Source: JANPLN01 sp041736155
Lineage (GTDB): Bacteria > Bdellovibrionota > Bdellovibrionia > Bdellovibrionales > JAGQZY01
Direction: 5' to 3'
Assembly (NCBI GenBank): GCA_041736155.1
Contig: JBGSUL010000089.1
Location: forward strand, 17,564 to 81,563
Length of the DNA stretch: 64,000 bases
Under the pieces are notes generated by a model. The model had not been told where the DNA came from. It saw only the letters and a list, made by a program, of their open reading frames with translations, and made no database searches. Shown here in pieces: positions 8,090 to 17,155 of the stretch (within the stretch, counting starts at the first letter, position 1; each line of letters starts with the position of its first letter). The translations under genes were made by a program, and so were the position numbers.

Positions 8090-8989
8090 CTAATGCTTAT
8101 TTTGAAAGACCCGGCGAATAGAGAAACCTCGCTCATCGCGAGTCAACAGCGCCATAAGGTCACTGTCTTTGCTATCGAGGACTTTGACCCCCCGAAAACG
8201 AGGGTCGGAAAACTCAATTTCAAGAAAACGTGCTAAACGGTGAGAAATCTGTCCATTTTTAAGCAGTTTTTCGTCCATCCCCCCCACTTTAAAGGAGGGC
8301 CAATCTGGCAAAGTCTTATCAAAGGGCACCCAATGCGGACTGCCAACTTGTAAGAGTTTTTCATCGGTCAACGGCAAAGCACTTTGCAGATCATAGGGAA
8401 AGGAGCTTTCCCGACGCAACATGGAGACTGTGGCTCCACAACCGAGCTTTTCCCCTAATTTTTCCACCCAAGTGCGCACAAAACTTCCCTTGCTACAATG
8501 GAGGCGGGCTTGAACGCGGTTTTCGTTAAAACTGATAAATTCGGCTTTATAAAAGGTCATCGACTTACTGGGAGGCGTAAAAACTTCCTGATTTCGGGCC
8601 TTTTCGTAAAGTTTCTGCCCTTGGACTTTCACAGCTGAGTAAATAGGAACCGGCCAAACAAACTCGCCCTGAAGCTCCTGCACGGCTTTTACAACCTGGT
8701 CCATTTGTACGTTCACGGTTTTGGTTTCAATCACGGTACCATCGGTGTCACCCGTGTCAGAACGCACACCCAAAAGAGCTTCCACAATATAGGATTTGTC
8801 ACCCGAAAGGATAAAGTCGGAGAGTTTCGTAGCTTCACCCATCAGCACTACCATCAACCCTGTGGCCAAAGGATCCAAGGTGCCTGCATGCCCCACCTGT
8901 CTTTGTGCTGATAAACGGCGAACCGAACTCACCACATCGTGGCTCGTCATTCCCCTTGGTTTATCAATAAGGAGTAATCCACTTTTCAT
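8090..8989 (-). CDS. truB: tRNA pseudouridine-55 synthase
   Basis: Isomerises U55 in the T-loop of tRNAs. The catalytic motif HAGTLDPLATG is present with the catalytic Asp at residue 39, and the N-terminus LLLIDKPRGMTSHDVV is canonical. The KGSFVRTWVEKLG and RRESSFP segments belong to the same fold. At 299 residues it is of normal length, with a C-terminal extension after residue 235. It begins one base after rbfA ends, as part of the nusA-infB operon. Confidence 0.96.
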   Translation of the reverse strand: MKSGLLLIDKPRGMTSHDVVSSVRRLSAQRQVGHAGTLDPLATGLMVVLMGEATKLSDFILSGDKSYIVEALLGVRSDTGDTDGTVIETKTVNVQMDQVVKAVQELQGEFVWPVPIYSAVKVQGQKLYEKARNQEVFTPPSKSMTFYKAEFISFNENRVQARLHCSKGSFVRTWVEKLGEKLGCGATVSMLRRESSFPYDLQSALPLTDEKLLQVGSPHWVPFDKTLPDWPSFKVGGMDEKLLKNGQISHRLARFLEIEFSDPRFRGVKVLDSKDSDLMALLTRDERGFSIRRVFQNKH

Positions 8990-8990
8990 A

Positions 8991-9326
8991 CTAGTTTTTT
9001 ATCTTACTCAAGATTTCATCAATTTTTTGGCCAGAGACCACACTGTCGTCATTGACGAACTGGAGCTTCGGGCAAAATTTCATGCGCAAATGTTTCATGA
9101 TTTGTCTTTGCATTTCGCCGGCTTGATCTTGCAGCTCTTCCAAAGTTTCTTTTGACGCCGCATCTTTGCCCAAAGCACTGATATAAACTTTGGCGGCTCG
9201 TAAATCTTTAGATACGCGGACTTGGCTCACACTTAAGAGATGTCCGGTAAAATGGCGAACTACAAAACCGGAGACGATTTCACGGAGTTCTTTTTCAACT
9301 CTTTGAATACGTCTCCCATCACTCAT
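8991..9326 (-). CDS. rbfA: 30S ribosome-binding factor A
   Basis: A small KH-fold factor for 16S rRNA 5'-end maturation and cold adaptation. The 111-residue protein has the typical RIQRVEKELREIVS start, the VSKDLRAAKVYISALG strand and HLRMKFCPKLQFVNDDS near the end. Its ATG overlaps the infB stop as ATGA, giving translational coupling. Confidence 0.94.
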   Translation of the reverse strand: MSDGRRIQRVEKELREIVSGFVVRHFTGHLLSVSQVRVSKDLRAAKVYISALGKDAASKETLEELQDQAGEMQRQIMKHLRMKFCPKLQFVNDDSVVSGQKIDEILSKIKN

Positions 9327-12079
9327 AGTTCACGAACCACGGACTCTTGGGTATAAGCCTCGATTTCATCGCCGACTTTAATGTCGTTGTAATTTTCGAT
9401 ACTGATACCGCACTCAAATCCGGTTTGCACTTCACGCGCATCATCTTTAAAGCGTTTGAGGTTGCTGATCTTTCCTTGATAAACAACTTTGCCTTCTCTC
9501 AACAAGCGCAACATGCTGTTGCGAGTGATCGAACCATCGGTCACGAAGCAACCCGCAATGGTTCCCACTTTGGGAACGGTAAAGATGTTGCGGACTTGCA
9601 CACGACCCAAAACTTTCTCTCTAATAATAGGATCAAGAAGTCCGGCCATCGCTTTTCTCATGTCATCGACGAGTTCGTAAACAACGGAGTACGTTTTGAT
9701 TTCGACGCCTTTATTTTTAGCCGCAGCTTGCGCCCCTGTATCCGGACGCACGTTGAAACCGACAATCATGCCCTTGGTTGTACTCGCCAAAAGAACATCA
9801 GACTCGCTGATCGCGCCAATTCCGGTATGAATCAGTTTTAATTTTACTTCACTGGTCGAGAGTTTATCAAAAAGTCCCTTTACGGCTTCTACAGAACCCG
9901 TCATGTCACATTTCAAAATGACCGCAAGTTCTTTCACATCGCCGGTTTTAATCTTGGAAAATAAATCTTCCAAGGTTGGTGGTTTAGCTTCTTTGGATTT
10001 AGCGATTTCTTCTTTGCGAACGCGGGCGATTTCTTCTGCAGCTTTGTCGTCTTTACAAACGTCAAAACGATCCCCGGCATTGGGACTTTCCGGCAAACCA
10101 ATGATCTCCACTGGCATACTGGGTCCCGCTTCTTTTAGAACTTTCCCCGCATCATCATTAATCACACGCACGCGGGTGACCACAGTGCCAACGACTAACG
10201 ATTGACCGACCTTGAGTGTTCCATCTTGAATTAAAAGTGTGGCAACGTTTCCACGTCCTCTTTCCACACGACTTTCGATCACAATACCCGTGGCCGAACG
10301 ATCGGGACTGGCTTTAAGTTCCAATACTTCCGCGAGAACAGAAACTTGTTCGAGAAGTTCGGCAATCCCATCACCTTTGAGCGCGGAGACAGGACAAAAC
10401 TGTGTAGAACCGCCCCACTCTTCGGGAATCAATTCATACTCTGTCATCTGTTGTTTAATACGGTCAGGTGAAGCGTCAGGTTTATCCATTTTATTGACGG
10501 CCACAATGATCGGCACTTTGGCCGCTTTGGCGTGACTGATAGCTTCAATGGTTTGTGGCATCACACCGTCATCGGCGGCTACCACAAGAATCACGATATC
10601 CGTGAAGTTGGCTCCACGCGCACGCATCGCGGTGAACGCTTCGTGGCCGGGAGTATCAATAAAGGTCACTTCCCCAAGTGTGGTCTTCACGCGATAGGCA
10701 CCGATATGCTGAGTGATCCCTCCGGCTTCGCCGGCGGCCACTCGCGCTTTACGAATGGAATCCAAAAGTGTGGTTTTGCCATGATCGACGTGACCCATAA
10801 CTGTAACCACAGGAGCACGGCTGACGAGATCTGCACCATCTTGTAAAGACGCTGCTTCTCTGATGAGTTCCACATCTGTTTTTTTGATATTTTGTGCTTC
10901 AAATTTAAACTCGGGAGCCACTAAGGCAATGGTGTCAAAATCGAGTGTGGCGTTGATATTTGCTGTCACACCATTGGTCATCAAGGCTCTGATCAATGCT
11001 GGAGCTTTAATGCCTAATGCCGCTGCAAGCTCTGATACCGACATGCTACCATGAACTTTGACAATGCGTTTGTGAGCGGCCGGCATAGTAATTTGTGTTT
11101 TTCTAATGGGGCCCTCGGCAATTTTCTTTTTCTTTGGCTGGAAAACCAGCTCGCGCTTCATAAAGTCAGCAGACACAAAAGATGGAGGTGCTTGCTCTTT
11201 ATCTTTGGCCGGAACGACCGGTGTCATCACTCGACGTTTTTTATCTTTATTACGATCATCGGCCTCGCTGGCAATTGGCGGTGCTTCTTCGGGAGTTTGC
11301 GAAATAAAACCTGTTCGCAAGTTACTGCGATTGGTTGTTTTTGTTTGGCGCGCCTGTGGCAATTGGCTGACACGATTGAGATCCATACGGCCAACAATGT
11401 TTCTCTTTACAGAGCGAACACCACTGATGGGTCCATCTTCGGTCATCAAAACTTCGCGCTTACGTGGACCTGTCACGGCGGATTTGTCTTCGACAGCAGA
11501 GACAGGTGCTGTCGCAGCAACAACAGGAGCCACAGCGACGGGGGTTGTTGTTGCTTCAGGTGTCGACGTCAGCACAGTAGATGTCGGCGTCGATTCTTCT
11601 TCTGCCTCTGGGGTTACAACGGCTGGTGTTTCTTCGCCCTCGAAGGCTTGTGCTACTTTTTCTTCAGCGACGGCTTCTTCAGCCTCTGTCTTTTTACGAC
11701 GAATCACTGTTTTTGATGCGACTTTGGCTGCAGGTTTGACCTCAGCTGCTTTATTCGCGAGTGGAGTTTTTGTCGCCGCTTTGACAACCGTCGTTTTGGT
11801 CGGCTTTTTTGCGACTTTCGCTGGCGCTTCTGCGTCCGCGTCTTTGCTTTCGCTGGTGGCTTTTTTAGCAACTTTCTTAGTCACTTTTTTCTTACCGGAG
11901 TCGTCTTTCCCCGATTTCGACTCTTCATTGAGCTTCGTACGAATTTGCTCGATGAGATCGTCTGTCAAATCAGCCATGTGGCTCTTGATAGGCAGTCCCC
12001 ACTTACGGATTTTATCCATAAGAGTGAGCGTTTCCACGCCGATTTCTTTTGCAAATTCATAGACTTTTTGTGTCGTCAA
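9323..12079 (-). CDS. infB: translation initiation factor IF-2
   Basis: The GTPase that brings initiator tRNA to the 30S subunit. Of 918 residues, the first 50 form the IF2-N domain, and about 55-300 are a low-complexity Ala/Lys/Glu/Thr/Pro-rich linker. A second IF2-N-like segment (MSVSELAAALGIKAPALIRALM) precedes the G domain. G-motifs are GHVDHGKTT near residue 430, DTPGHEAF and NKMD, and the C-terminal domains are complete. The linker length is usual for delta-proteobacteria-like lineages. Confidence 0.97.
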   Translation of the reverse strand: MTTQKVYEFAKEIGVETLTLMDKIRKWGLPIKSHMADLTDDLIEQIRTKLNEESKSGKDDSGKKKVTKKVAKKATSESKDADAEAPAKVAKKPTKTTVVKAATKTPLANKAAEVKPAAKVASKTVIRRKKTEAEEAVAEEKVAQAFEGEETPAVVTPEAEEESTPTSTVLTSTPEATTTPVAVAPVVAATAPVSAVEDKSAVTGPRKREVLMTEDGPISGVRSVKRNIVGRMDLNRVSQLPQARQTKTTNRSNLRTGFISQTPEEAPPIASEADDRNKDKKRRVMTPVVPAKDKEQAPPSFVSADFMKRELVFQPKKKKIAEGPIRKTQITMPAAHKRIVKVHGSMSVSELAAALGIKAPALIRALMTNGVTANINATLDFDTIALVAPEFKFEAQNIKKTDVELIREAASLQDGADLVSRAPVVTVMGHVDHGKTTLLDSIRKARVAAGEAGGITQHIGAYRVKTTLGEVTFIDTPGHEAFTAMRARGANFTDIVILVVAADDGVMPQTIEAISHAKAAKVPIIVAVNKMDKPDASPDRIKQQMTEYELIPEEWGGSTQFCPVSALKGDGIAELLEQVSVLAEVLELKASPDRSATGIVIESRVERGRGNVATLLIQDGTLKVGQSLVVGTVVTRVRVINDDAGKVLKEAGPSMPVEIIGLPESPNAGDRFDVCKDDKAAEEIARVRKEEIAKSKEAKPPTLEDLFSKIKTGDVKELAVILKCDMTGSVEAVKGLFDKLSTSEVKLKLIHTGIGAISESDVLLASTTKGMIVGFNVRPDTGAQAAAKNKGVEIKTYSVVYELVDDMRKAMAGLLDPIIREKVLGRVQVRNIFTVPKVGTIAGCFVTDGSITRNSMLRLLREGKVVYQGKISNLKRFKDDAREVQTGFECGISIENYNDIKVGDEIEAYTQESVVREL

Positions 12080-12098
12080 ATGATCTCCCTTGAGAAGC

Positions 12099-13547
12099 TT
12101 AAGTAAGCTTCACATCCTCATCGGATGTTGTTTTTTCAGTGTCGGCCGTCTCAGCTGTCTCTTCTGTGACTTTCAGCTTCGCCATTTGTTCTCTCAGTTG
12201 TTGTTCTGCTTGTTGTTTTGCATCGCCTTTGACTTCGTGAGCTTCCATGGTCACTGGCGCTTTAGGAATTTCAATTCCTTCATCTTGATACTTCTTCACA
12301 AGGTTCTTCGCTTCGTCGATCAAAGCTTGCGCTTTTTCTTCAGCTTCGTAACCCGCAATGGCCATCACTTCTTTCACGTTGGCATCCGCGATGGATTGGA
12401 ACGAACCAAAACCACTTTGAAAAATATTTTGTGCCATCGTATCTGACATTCCCGGTAACAACATAAGATTGAAAATCGACTCGGCAGTCCGCGCCGAAGC
12501 ATTGGCTTCAGAAATAATATCGATTTTCCAGGTTGTCAGCTTAGAAGCCAAACGCACGTTTTGACCTTTTTTACCAATGGCCAAGCTCAATTGCGAATCG
12601 GCAACCACAATTTCCATTTCTTTTGAATTCTCGTCAAGGAACACGCGCGAAATTTCAGCCGGTGCTAAAGCATTGCACGCAAAACGGGTAATGTCCTCGT
12701 CCCACTCAACGATATCGATTTTTTCGCCCTTGAGCTCTTGCACGATGGTTTGCACTCGTGAGCCCTTCATGCCCACGCACGCGCCCACAGGATCAACCGT
12801 CGAGTCTTTGCTGTAAACGGCAATCTTAGCACGCTGTCCTGGCTCTCTCGCGGCGGCCATGATTTGCACAATGCCGTCGTAGATTTCTGGAACTTCCGCT
12901 TCGAAAAGTTTTACTAAATAATCAGGATGAGCCCGCGACATAATGATCTGTGGCCCTTTGGTCGTTTGACGTACATCGAGAAGATGTCCTTGAATACGAT
13001 CGCCGGGTTTAAACGTTTCACCAGGAATTTGCTCACGCGGCGGCATCAATGCTTCGGTTTTTCCCAAATCGACAATAATGTGATTACGCTCAATACGACG
13101 AATGATCCCAGAAGCCACTTCCCCTTTGCGCGCTTCAAACTCGTTGAAGATAATTTCGCGTTCGGCATCGCGGACTTTTTGTAAGATAATTTGTTTAGCG
13201 GTTTGTGCGGCGATACGTCCCAAGTCAGACGTGTCTAACTTAATACCGATTTGATCATGCATCTGGGCATCGGGATCCAGCTTGCGAGCGTTCTCCATGG
13301 TGATTTCGATTTCTTCATCTTCAAAATCTTCATCGGGAACAACTTCATTAAATTGGAAAAGTTCCACTTCGCCGGTTTCTTCGTTGTACTGGGCTTCGAT
13401 ATCTCTGTAAGTGCCATACACTTTGCGTGCAGCTACCAACATACCTTGGACCACGGCATCGATGATTAATTTTTTTTCGATTCCTTTATCCTTACCTAAT
13501 TGGTCGATCACTCTGTTTAGGTCAGAAAACATTCCATCTGCTGCCAT
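12099..13547 (-). CDS. nusA: transcription termination/antitermination factor NusA
   Basis: The 482-residue protein has the N-terminal RNA-polymerase-binding domain (1-130), an S1 domain (about 134-200, GIIRRIERNHIIVDLGKTEA), two KH domains (about 230-345, GACVGMKGSRVQTI and SLAIGKKGQNVRLA) and a helix-hairpin-helix region (about 370-420). The C-terminus is an acidic, Glu/Thr-rich tail rather than duplicated acidic repeats. It lies between rimP and infB in the universal order. Confidence 0.97.
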   Translation of the reverse strand: MAADGMFSDLNRVIDQLGKDKGIEKKLIIDAVVQGMLVAARKVYGTYRDIEAQYNEETGEVELFQFNEVVPDEDFEDEEIEITMENARKLDPDAQMHDQIGIKLDTSDLGRIAAQTAKQIILQKVRDAEREIIFNEFEARKGEVASGIIRRIERNHIIVDLGKTEALMPPREQIPGETFKPGDRIQGHLLDVRQTTKGPQIIMSRAHPDYLVKLFEAEVPEIYDGIVQIMAAAREPGQRAKIAVYSKDSTVDPVGACVGMKGSRVQTIVQELKGEKIDIVEWDEDITRFACNALAPAEISRVFLDENSKEMEIVVADSQLSLAIGKKGQNVRLASKLTTWKIDIISEANASARTAESIFNLMLLPGMSDTMAQNIFQSGFGSFQSIADANVKEVMAIAGYEAEEKAQALIDEAKNLVKKYQDEGIEIPKAPVTMEAHEVKGDAKQQAEQQLREQMAKLKVTEETAETADTEKTTSDEDVKLT

Positions 13548-13556
13548 CGGTGCTCC

Positions 13557-14066
13557 TTATTGCTTTTTTCCGTAATCAAAGACCACATTGGCTTTTGCCA
13601 CGGTCTCGAGGGGAACTTTTAACATTTTTCCTTCAAATTCGATGTCTAATTGCTGGTCTTGAAATCCGGTGACCGTACCGGTGAGTTTTTTGCGTGCTGC
13701 CAGGTGAGGTTCAATTTGCGGGAGAATTTGTCCCAACGGTTTGAAAAGACTGACGGCGATGGACTTGCCCACGCTTTGCTCATAATGCCACGGCTTTTTG
13801 AGTTCGCGCTCGATCCCAGGACTGGAAACTTCCAGATTGTAGGCTCCATCAATGGGATCCTCCACATCTAAAACTAAACTCAGTGCCTTGGAAAACTCCG
13901 AGCAATCCTCTAAAGAGACTTTTTCTGTGACGTCGGCGCGGTCGATAAAAATACGCAATGTCTTTCCGCGACCAGAACCAAAAAGCTCCAGATCATAAAC
14001 CTTTAGACCCTTGTGGCTGGCGATACGATCCGCCAATTCTGTTAATTTTAAAACAGTTGAATTCAT
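13557..14066 (-). CDS. rimP: ribosome maturation factor RimP
   Basis: Assists 30S maturation. The 169 residues show the two-domain family pattern: an N-terminal segment with VYDLELFGSGRGKTLRIFID, then DVEDPIDGAYNLEVSSPGIERELK, and a C-terminal SH3-like Sm domain (GTVTGFQDQQLDIEFEGK). First gene of the nusA-infB operon. A terminator-like hairpin lies directly upstream of its start. Confidence 0.93.
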   Translation of the reverse strand: MNSTVLKLTELADRIASHKGLKVYDLELFGSGRGKTLRIFIDRADVTEKVSLEDCSEFSKALSLVLDVEDPIDGAYNLEVSSPGIERELKKPWHYEQSVGKSIAVSLFKPLGQILPQIEPHLAARKKLTGTVTGFQDQQLDIEFEGKMLKVPLETVAKANVVFDYGKKQ

Positions 14067-14073
14067 AAGCTCT

Positions 14074-14100
14074 CAAAATATAAAGGCCCCATAGGGGCCT
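14074..14100 (-). terminator. intrinsic terminator or attenuator before rimP
   Basis: On the minus strand AGGCCCC, loop TAT and GGGGCCT form a perfect 7-bp GC-rich stem followed by TTTATATTTT. It lies between the acetyltransferase gene and rimP, ending eight bases before the rimP ATG. It may terminate the upstream unit or attenuate the nusA-infB operon. Confidence 0.6.
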
Positions 14101-14160
14101 GTTGAATGTCCGTTTTTAACAAAGCCTCAAAAAAAAGGCAAGACAATGCTCAAAAATCTC

Positions 14161-14469
14161 TTAAAAATTGAATAAAATCGCTGCGCTACCGTCGCGGTAG
14201 TAATGCGGGCGACGGCCCACTTGGTGAAATCCTTTTTTTAGATAAAGATCCCGTGCGGTTAGGTTGTCTTCGCGACACTCCAACCAGATCTCTCGCCCCG
14301 CCTCTTCGGCAAGAAAGCGCTCTAAAAGCCGCCCCATAACTCCGCTATGCCGCACGACAGGCGAAGTGCCTAAAAAAAGGATCTCCACCAGATCTGGTGC
14401 CGGCCGAACGTAGCTGATCAACGCGGTGAGCTCTTGCCCGCCCGTTTCCACAAACAAATGGTTTTGCAC
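14161..14469 (-). CDS. GNAT acetyltransferase (RimI-like), apparently frameshifted at its 5' end
   Basis: The 102-residue frame from GTG 14469 covers the GNAT core: the GTSPVVRHSGVMGRLLERF acetyl-CoA loop and ARDLYLKKGFHQVGRRPHYY, as in RimI-type N-acetyltransferases. RimI proteins are about 150 residues. The same frame stays open upstream to 14580 and encodes plausible RimI N-terminal sequence (APKDWELETWIHSF), but no normal start codon is found there. A perfect AAGGAGG plus ATG at 14584 begins in another frame. Skipping one base near 14572 would join them as MTAKIAPKDWELE. So either a one-base indel (mutation or sequencing error) or a shorter product. Confidence 0.6.
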   Translation of the reverse strand: MQNHLFVETGGQELTALISYVRPAPDLVEILFLGTSPVVRHSGVMGRLLERFLAEEAGREIWLECREDNLTARDLYLKKGFHQVGRRPHYYRDGSAAILFNF

Positions 14470-14607
14470 ACAATTTTTAAATAACAGATCGTGTGTCCAA
14501 CCATTTTTAAAAAGCTCTTGAGCACAGAAAGAATGAATCCATGTTTCGAGTTCCCAATCCTTGGGCGCTATCCTTTGCAGTCATGCCTCCTTGGCCTCTA
14601 TCACCAG

Positions 14608-15213
14608 TTACTTCACCTTGTAGCCCGAATAATAGACCACTCCATGGGTTCTAATAACGGCAGCCATCCAATCGCGAAAACGCTCGTGGTTTTTCTGCGC
14701 ACGCAAGGTGTTCTGAATCTTCTCGCGCAACTCCTCGAGGGGTTTATGTCCCAATTGATTTTTATTTTGCATATAATAGCTCTGTACGGCCTCGTCACTG
14801 ACAGCATAGAGATCTCGTGGCATTTTGAGATTGAGGATCTGCTGCACGGTCAACTTCCTTAAAACATGCGGGCGTAACTCCGCAGGAGGCACATGCAAAC
14901 TTTGCCATAGACGATCCTTCTGCAATTGTGCGGACCATTTGTTCTGTGTGCTGTCTAAATCAGCATCTGACACTTTTACCACCAAAAGCGATTGCGCCTC
15001 TTTGACGATCAGATATTCACTGACCAGGTCTTTCAATGGGTCGGCGCGATCGACAAAATCTTTGAGCGGATTGTCAATTTCGTTGAGGAAGAGATGAATT
15101 TGCAAATCGCGAGACGTGATCACACTGTCCCCGACACGCGCGAGTGCCGCCACAACAACCTCAGGTTCTGCCGCCATCGATATATTTAAAACGAGAAGTA
15201 AAATTCCCCACAT
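14608..15213 (-). CDS. periplasmic SurA-N-like chaperone protein without a PPIase domain
   Basis: The 201-residue protein has a short signal peptide ending near AEPE, then ALARVGDSVITSRDLQIHLFLNE, the start typical of SurA/PpiD N-terminal chaperone domains. Helical segments follow, ending with LEELREKIQNTLRAQKNHERFRDWMAAV, which matches the final helix of that domain. No parvulin domain is present. It is probably an exported folding factor or a relative. It lies 24 bases upstream of the acetyltransferase start region. Confidence 0.7.
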   Translation of the reverse strand: MWGILLLVLNISMAAEPEVVVAALARVGDSVITSRDLQIHLFLNEIDNPLKDFVDRADPLKDLVSEYLIVKEAQSLLVVKVSDADLDSTQNKWSAQLQKDRLWQSLHVPPAELRPHVLRKLTVQQILNLKMPRDLYAVSDEAVQSYYMQNKNQLGHKPLEELREKIQNTLRAQKNHERFRDWMAAVIRTHGVVYYSGYKVK

Positions 15214-15250
15214 AGGTAAACACTAACATTGTCGTGAGGCCTGAGACAGT

Positions 15251-15282
15251 AAAAAAAAAGCCCAGTCAGGAGCTGACTGGGC
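15251..15282 (-). terminator. strong intrinsic terminator
   Basis: On the minus strand the perfect 10-bp stem GCCCAGTCAG/CTGACTGGGC with a 3-base loop is followed by nine Ts. It lies downstream of the gene at 15320-16672. Confidence 0.85.
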
Positions 15283-15319
15283 GTGTGCTAAAGGGGGACG
15301 CAGTATCTAACTTACTTGA

Positions 15320-16672
15320 TTAATAAATGGACCATTTTGCTGTTAACATAAGAATCTGTTTGTTTTGTGCTTCAATAGGATCCGAGTAGTTATTATAACC
15401 GCCGTAGCGACCATAATTTCCGTTACCGTTGTAACCGTTATTACGATAACCGCCACCACCGTAACCGTTGCTGTATTGGCTGCCTCCGTAATAAGTGTTA
15501 TCAGAGTCTCTCTCGAAAGTAATATTGCTCATGAATGTATAAGCTAAGGATACGCTGAGTGTTCTGCTCACTCGAACATCCACACCCACAACTAAACCAC
15601 CATCCAAGGCTGTCGACGAAGTGCTATCGTTTGAATAACGTCCGCCACCGTAACCACCGTTATTCCAAGGATTTTGGAAATCACGATAGGTAAAGGCGAG
15701 ATTCGCTCCGATAAACGGCGTGATTCCATAACCGACACCAAAATTATAGTTAAGACCTAATCCCAAAGTGTACTGGTCGACATCCTGATAAGCCGGAGAG
15801 TATTGGCCATCGATAAGCTCAGAGCTGTAAGGGCTCATTTCTATATTGGAGTATAAAAATGTTCCGTTAAAACTGAAACCTGTTGCGTAGTTGGTACCAA
15901 ATTGTAAACCATAACCCACATCACCAGTGATATTGTCTGGCGGATTCATAAAAGCCAAAGTGGGCCCAACAAAGAAGGAATCATATCCAAAATACGAATA
16001 ATTGGAAGTTGCATAGTTGCTGTTGCTTCCGTAGCTGTTGTTTCCATAGCTACCACCGTTGTTATAGTTGGCGCCAGTGCCGTAAGCCGCTCCGCCGTTA
16101 TTATAACCATCATTGTTGTTGTTATAGTTGTTACCGTTATTGTAACCACCACCGTAAGCGCCATTGCTATAGCTGGTGTTAAAAACTTTTTGTGCGCGAT
16201 ATCTTTCATCTTCGATGCGCGAATATTCGAGCTGGTTCACAGCTGCATCGTTGACTTGATACTCTAGATTTCTACGAACATTGGATAAATTCGAACCATA
16301 TTGATTATTGTAGTCAAGCTGGCTATTCGCATTTGCGTACCCATCAGCAGCTGATGTTGTCGCCGCTTTTTGTTTATTCGCATTCGAGTTCGCATTGTAA
16401 ATATTAATTTGCGGACTGCTTTGCGTATTGCTCGCATCGTTCGCACCTTTGAAATTATCAATTTGCGAAGTATCCGCGCCATTTGTGTAATTGTTGCTGG
16501 TGTCTTGACTCTCATTATAGTCAGGATCATTCCCACGATAATTGTTATCTACATAGGGACGCGCATATGCAGGTCCAACGTTTTGATAACCAGGTCGTAT
16601 GTTGCCGCCATATTGTGCAGATGCCACACTTGCACCTAATACAACCAGCAACGTTAATAATTTTTGTCCCAT
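15320..16672 (-). CDS. secreted outer-membrane beta-barrel protein with Asn/Tyr/Gly-rich linker
   Basis: The 450-residue protein has a signal peptide ending at ASAQ (about residue 20). Residues about 20-225 are low-complexity, rich in Asn, Tyr, Gly, Ser and Gln, with clusters such as YNNGNNYNNNN. From about residue 228 alternating aromatic/hydrophobic strands (FFVGPTLAFMNPP, GYGLQFGTNY, YTLGLGLNYNFG, LSVSLAYTFMS) suggest an OmpA-like eight-strand barrel. A second Gly/Asn/Tyr-rich loop interrupts the last strands before the C-terminal LMLTAKWSIY. The start has a good AGGAGG site. A surface role is an inference. Confidence 0.7.
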   Translation of the reverse strand: MGQKLLTLLVVLGASVASAQYGGNIRPGYQNVGPAYARPYVDNNYRGNDPDYNESQDTSNNYTNGADTSQIDNFKGANDASNTQSSPQINIYNANSNANKQKAATTSAADGYANANSQLDYNNQYGSNLSNVRRNLEYQVNDAAVNQLEYSRIEDERYRAQKVFNTSYSNGAYGGGYNNGNNYNNNNDGYNNGGAAYGTGANYNNGGSYGNNSYGSNSNYATSNYSYFGYDSFFVGPTLAFMNPPDNITGDVGYGLQFGTNYATGFSFNGTFLYSNIEMSPYSSELIDGQYSPAYQDVDQYTLGLGLNYNFGVGYGITPFIGANLAFTYRDFQNPWNNGGYGGGRYSNDSTSSTALDGGLVVGVDVRVSRTLSVSLAYTFMSNITFERDSDNTYYGGSQYSNGYGGGGYRNNGYNGNGNYGRYGGYNNYSDPIEAQNKQILMLTAKWSIY

Positions 16673-16935
16673 CTGTTCCTCCTAAGCCTTTAGCGTTTTA
16701 CGTCACCCTAATTAGCAAGGGCCGTTCCACTTTTTTACTCATGCAGATTATTCGTGTATTTTATTGATTTTACTTAGTTTTTTCGATCAACTGGTTCCAG
16801 ATTGGAATCACTTATGGTTGGCATAACATTTTTTTTGGCTTGTGTTCACTAGCTAACGATTTGACACCTCTGAAAATAATTCTTGCTCGTCGCGACGCTA
16901 TCATTTAGCTTCATGAGCTCTTAATTTGTTCCTGT

Positions 16936-17022
16936 GGCCTTTTGGCGGAACTGGTAGACGCGCACGATTCAAAATCGTGTGGGCTTACGCTCATCCGAGT
17001 TCGATTCTCGGAAAGGCCACCA
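16936..17022 (+). tRNA. tRNA-Leu (anticodon CAA)
   Basis: The cloverleaf is complete: acceptor GGCCTTT/AAAGGCC with encoded ACCA, a D-arm with GCG stem, an anticodon stem CACGA/TCGTG with loop TTCAAAA (anticodon CAA, reading UUG), a long variable arm typical of tRNA-Leu (GGGC-TTAC-GCTC), and a T-arm CCGAG/CTCGG with TTCGATT. Confidence 0.95.
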
Positions 17023-17032
17023 CTTCAAAGAT

Positions 17033-17052
17033 GGCGACCGCTGGTCGCCTTT
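17033..17052 (+). terminator. probable terminator after tRNA-Leu
   Basis: A perfect 7-bp stem GGCGACC/GGTCGCC with a 3-base loop is followed by TTT, 10 bases after the tRNA 3' end. Confidence 0.5.
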
Positions 17053-17155
17053 GCTGGCTCCGTAATCTTTTGCGTTCTGTTGATTGGTCGCTCCGCTCCG
17101 GTTCGTGATGACCACGTTTCTTGCCAGTTTTTGCAATTTCTATTAGGATTTATTC

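Noticed and set aside
11106..12062. 318-residue plus-strand ORF opposite the infB linker
   Set aside because: Mirror of the low-complexity Ala/Lys/Glu stretch of IF-2; composition explains the open frame.
16861..16866. TTGACA before tRNA-Leu as a -35 box
   Set aside because: No -10-like hexamer at a suitable distance, although TATCAT occurs further on; not listed as a promoter.
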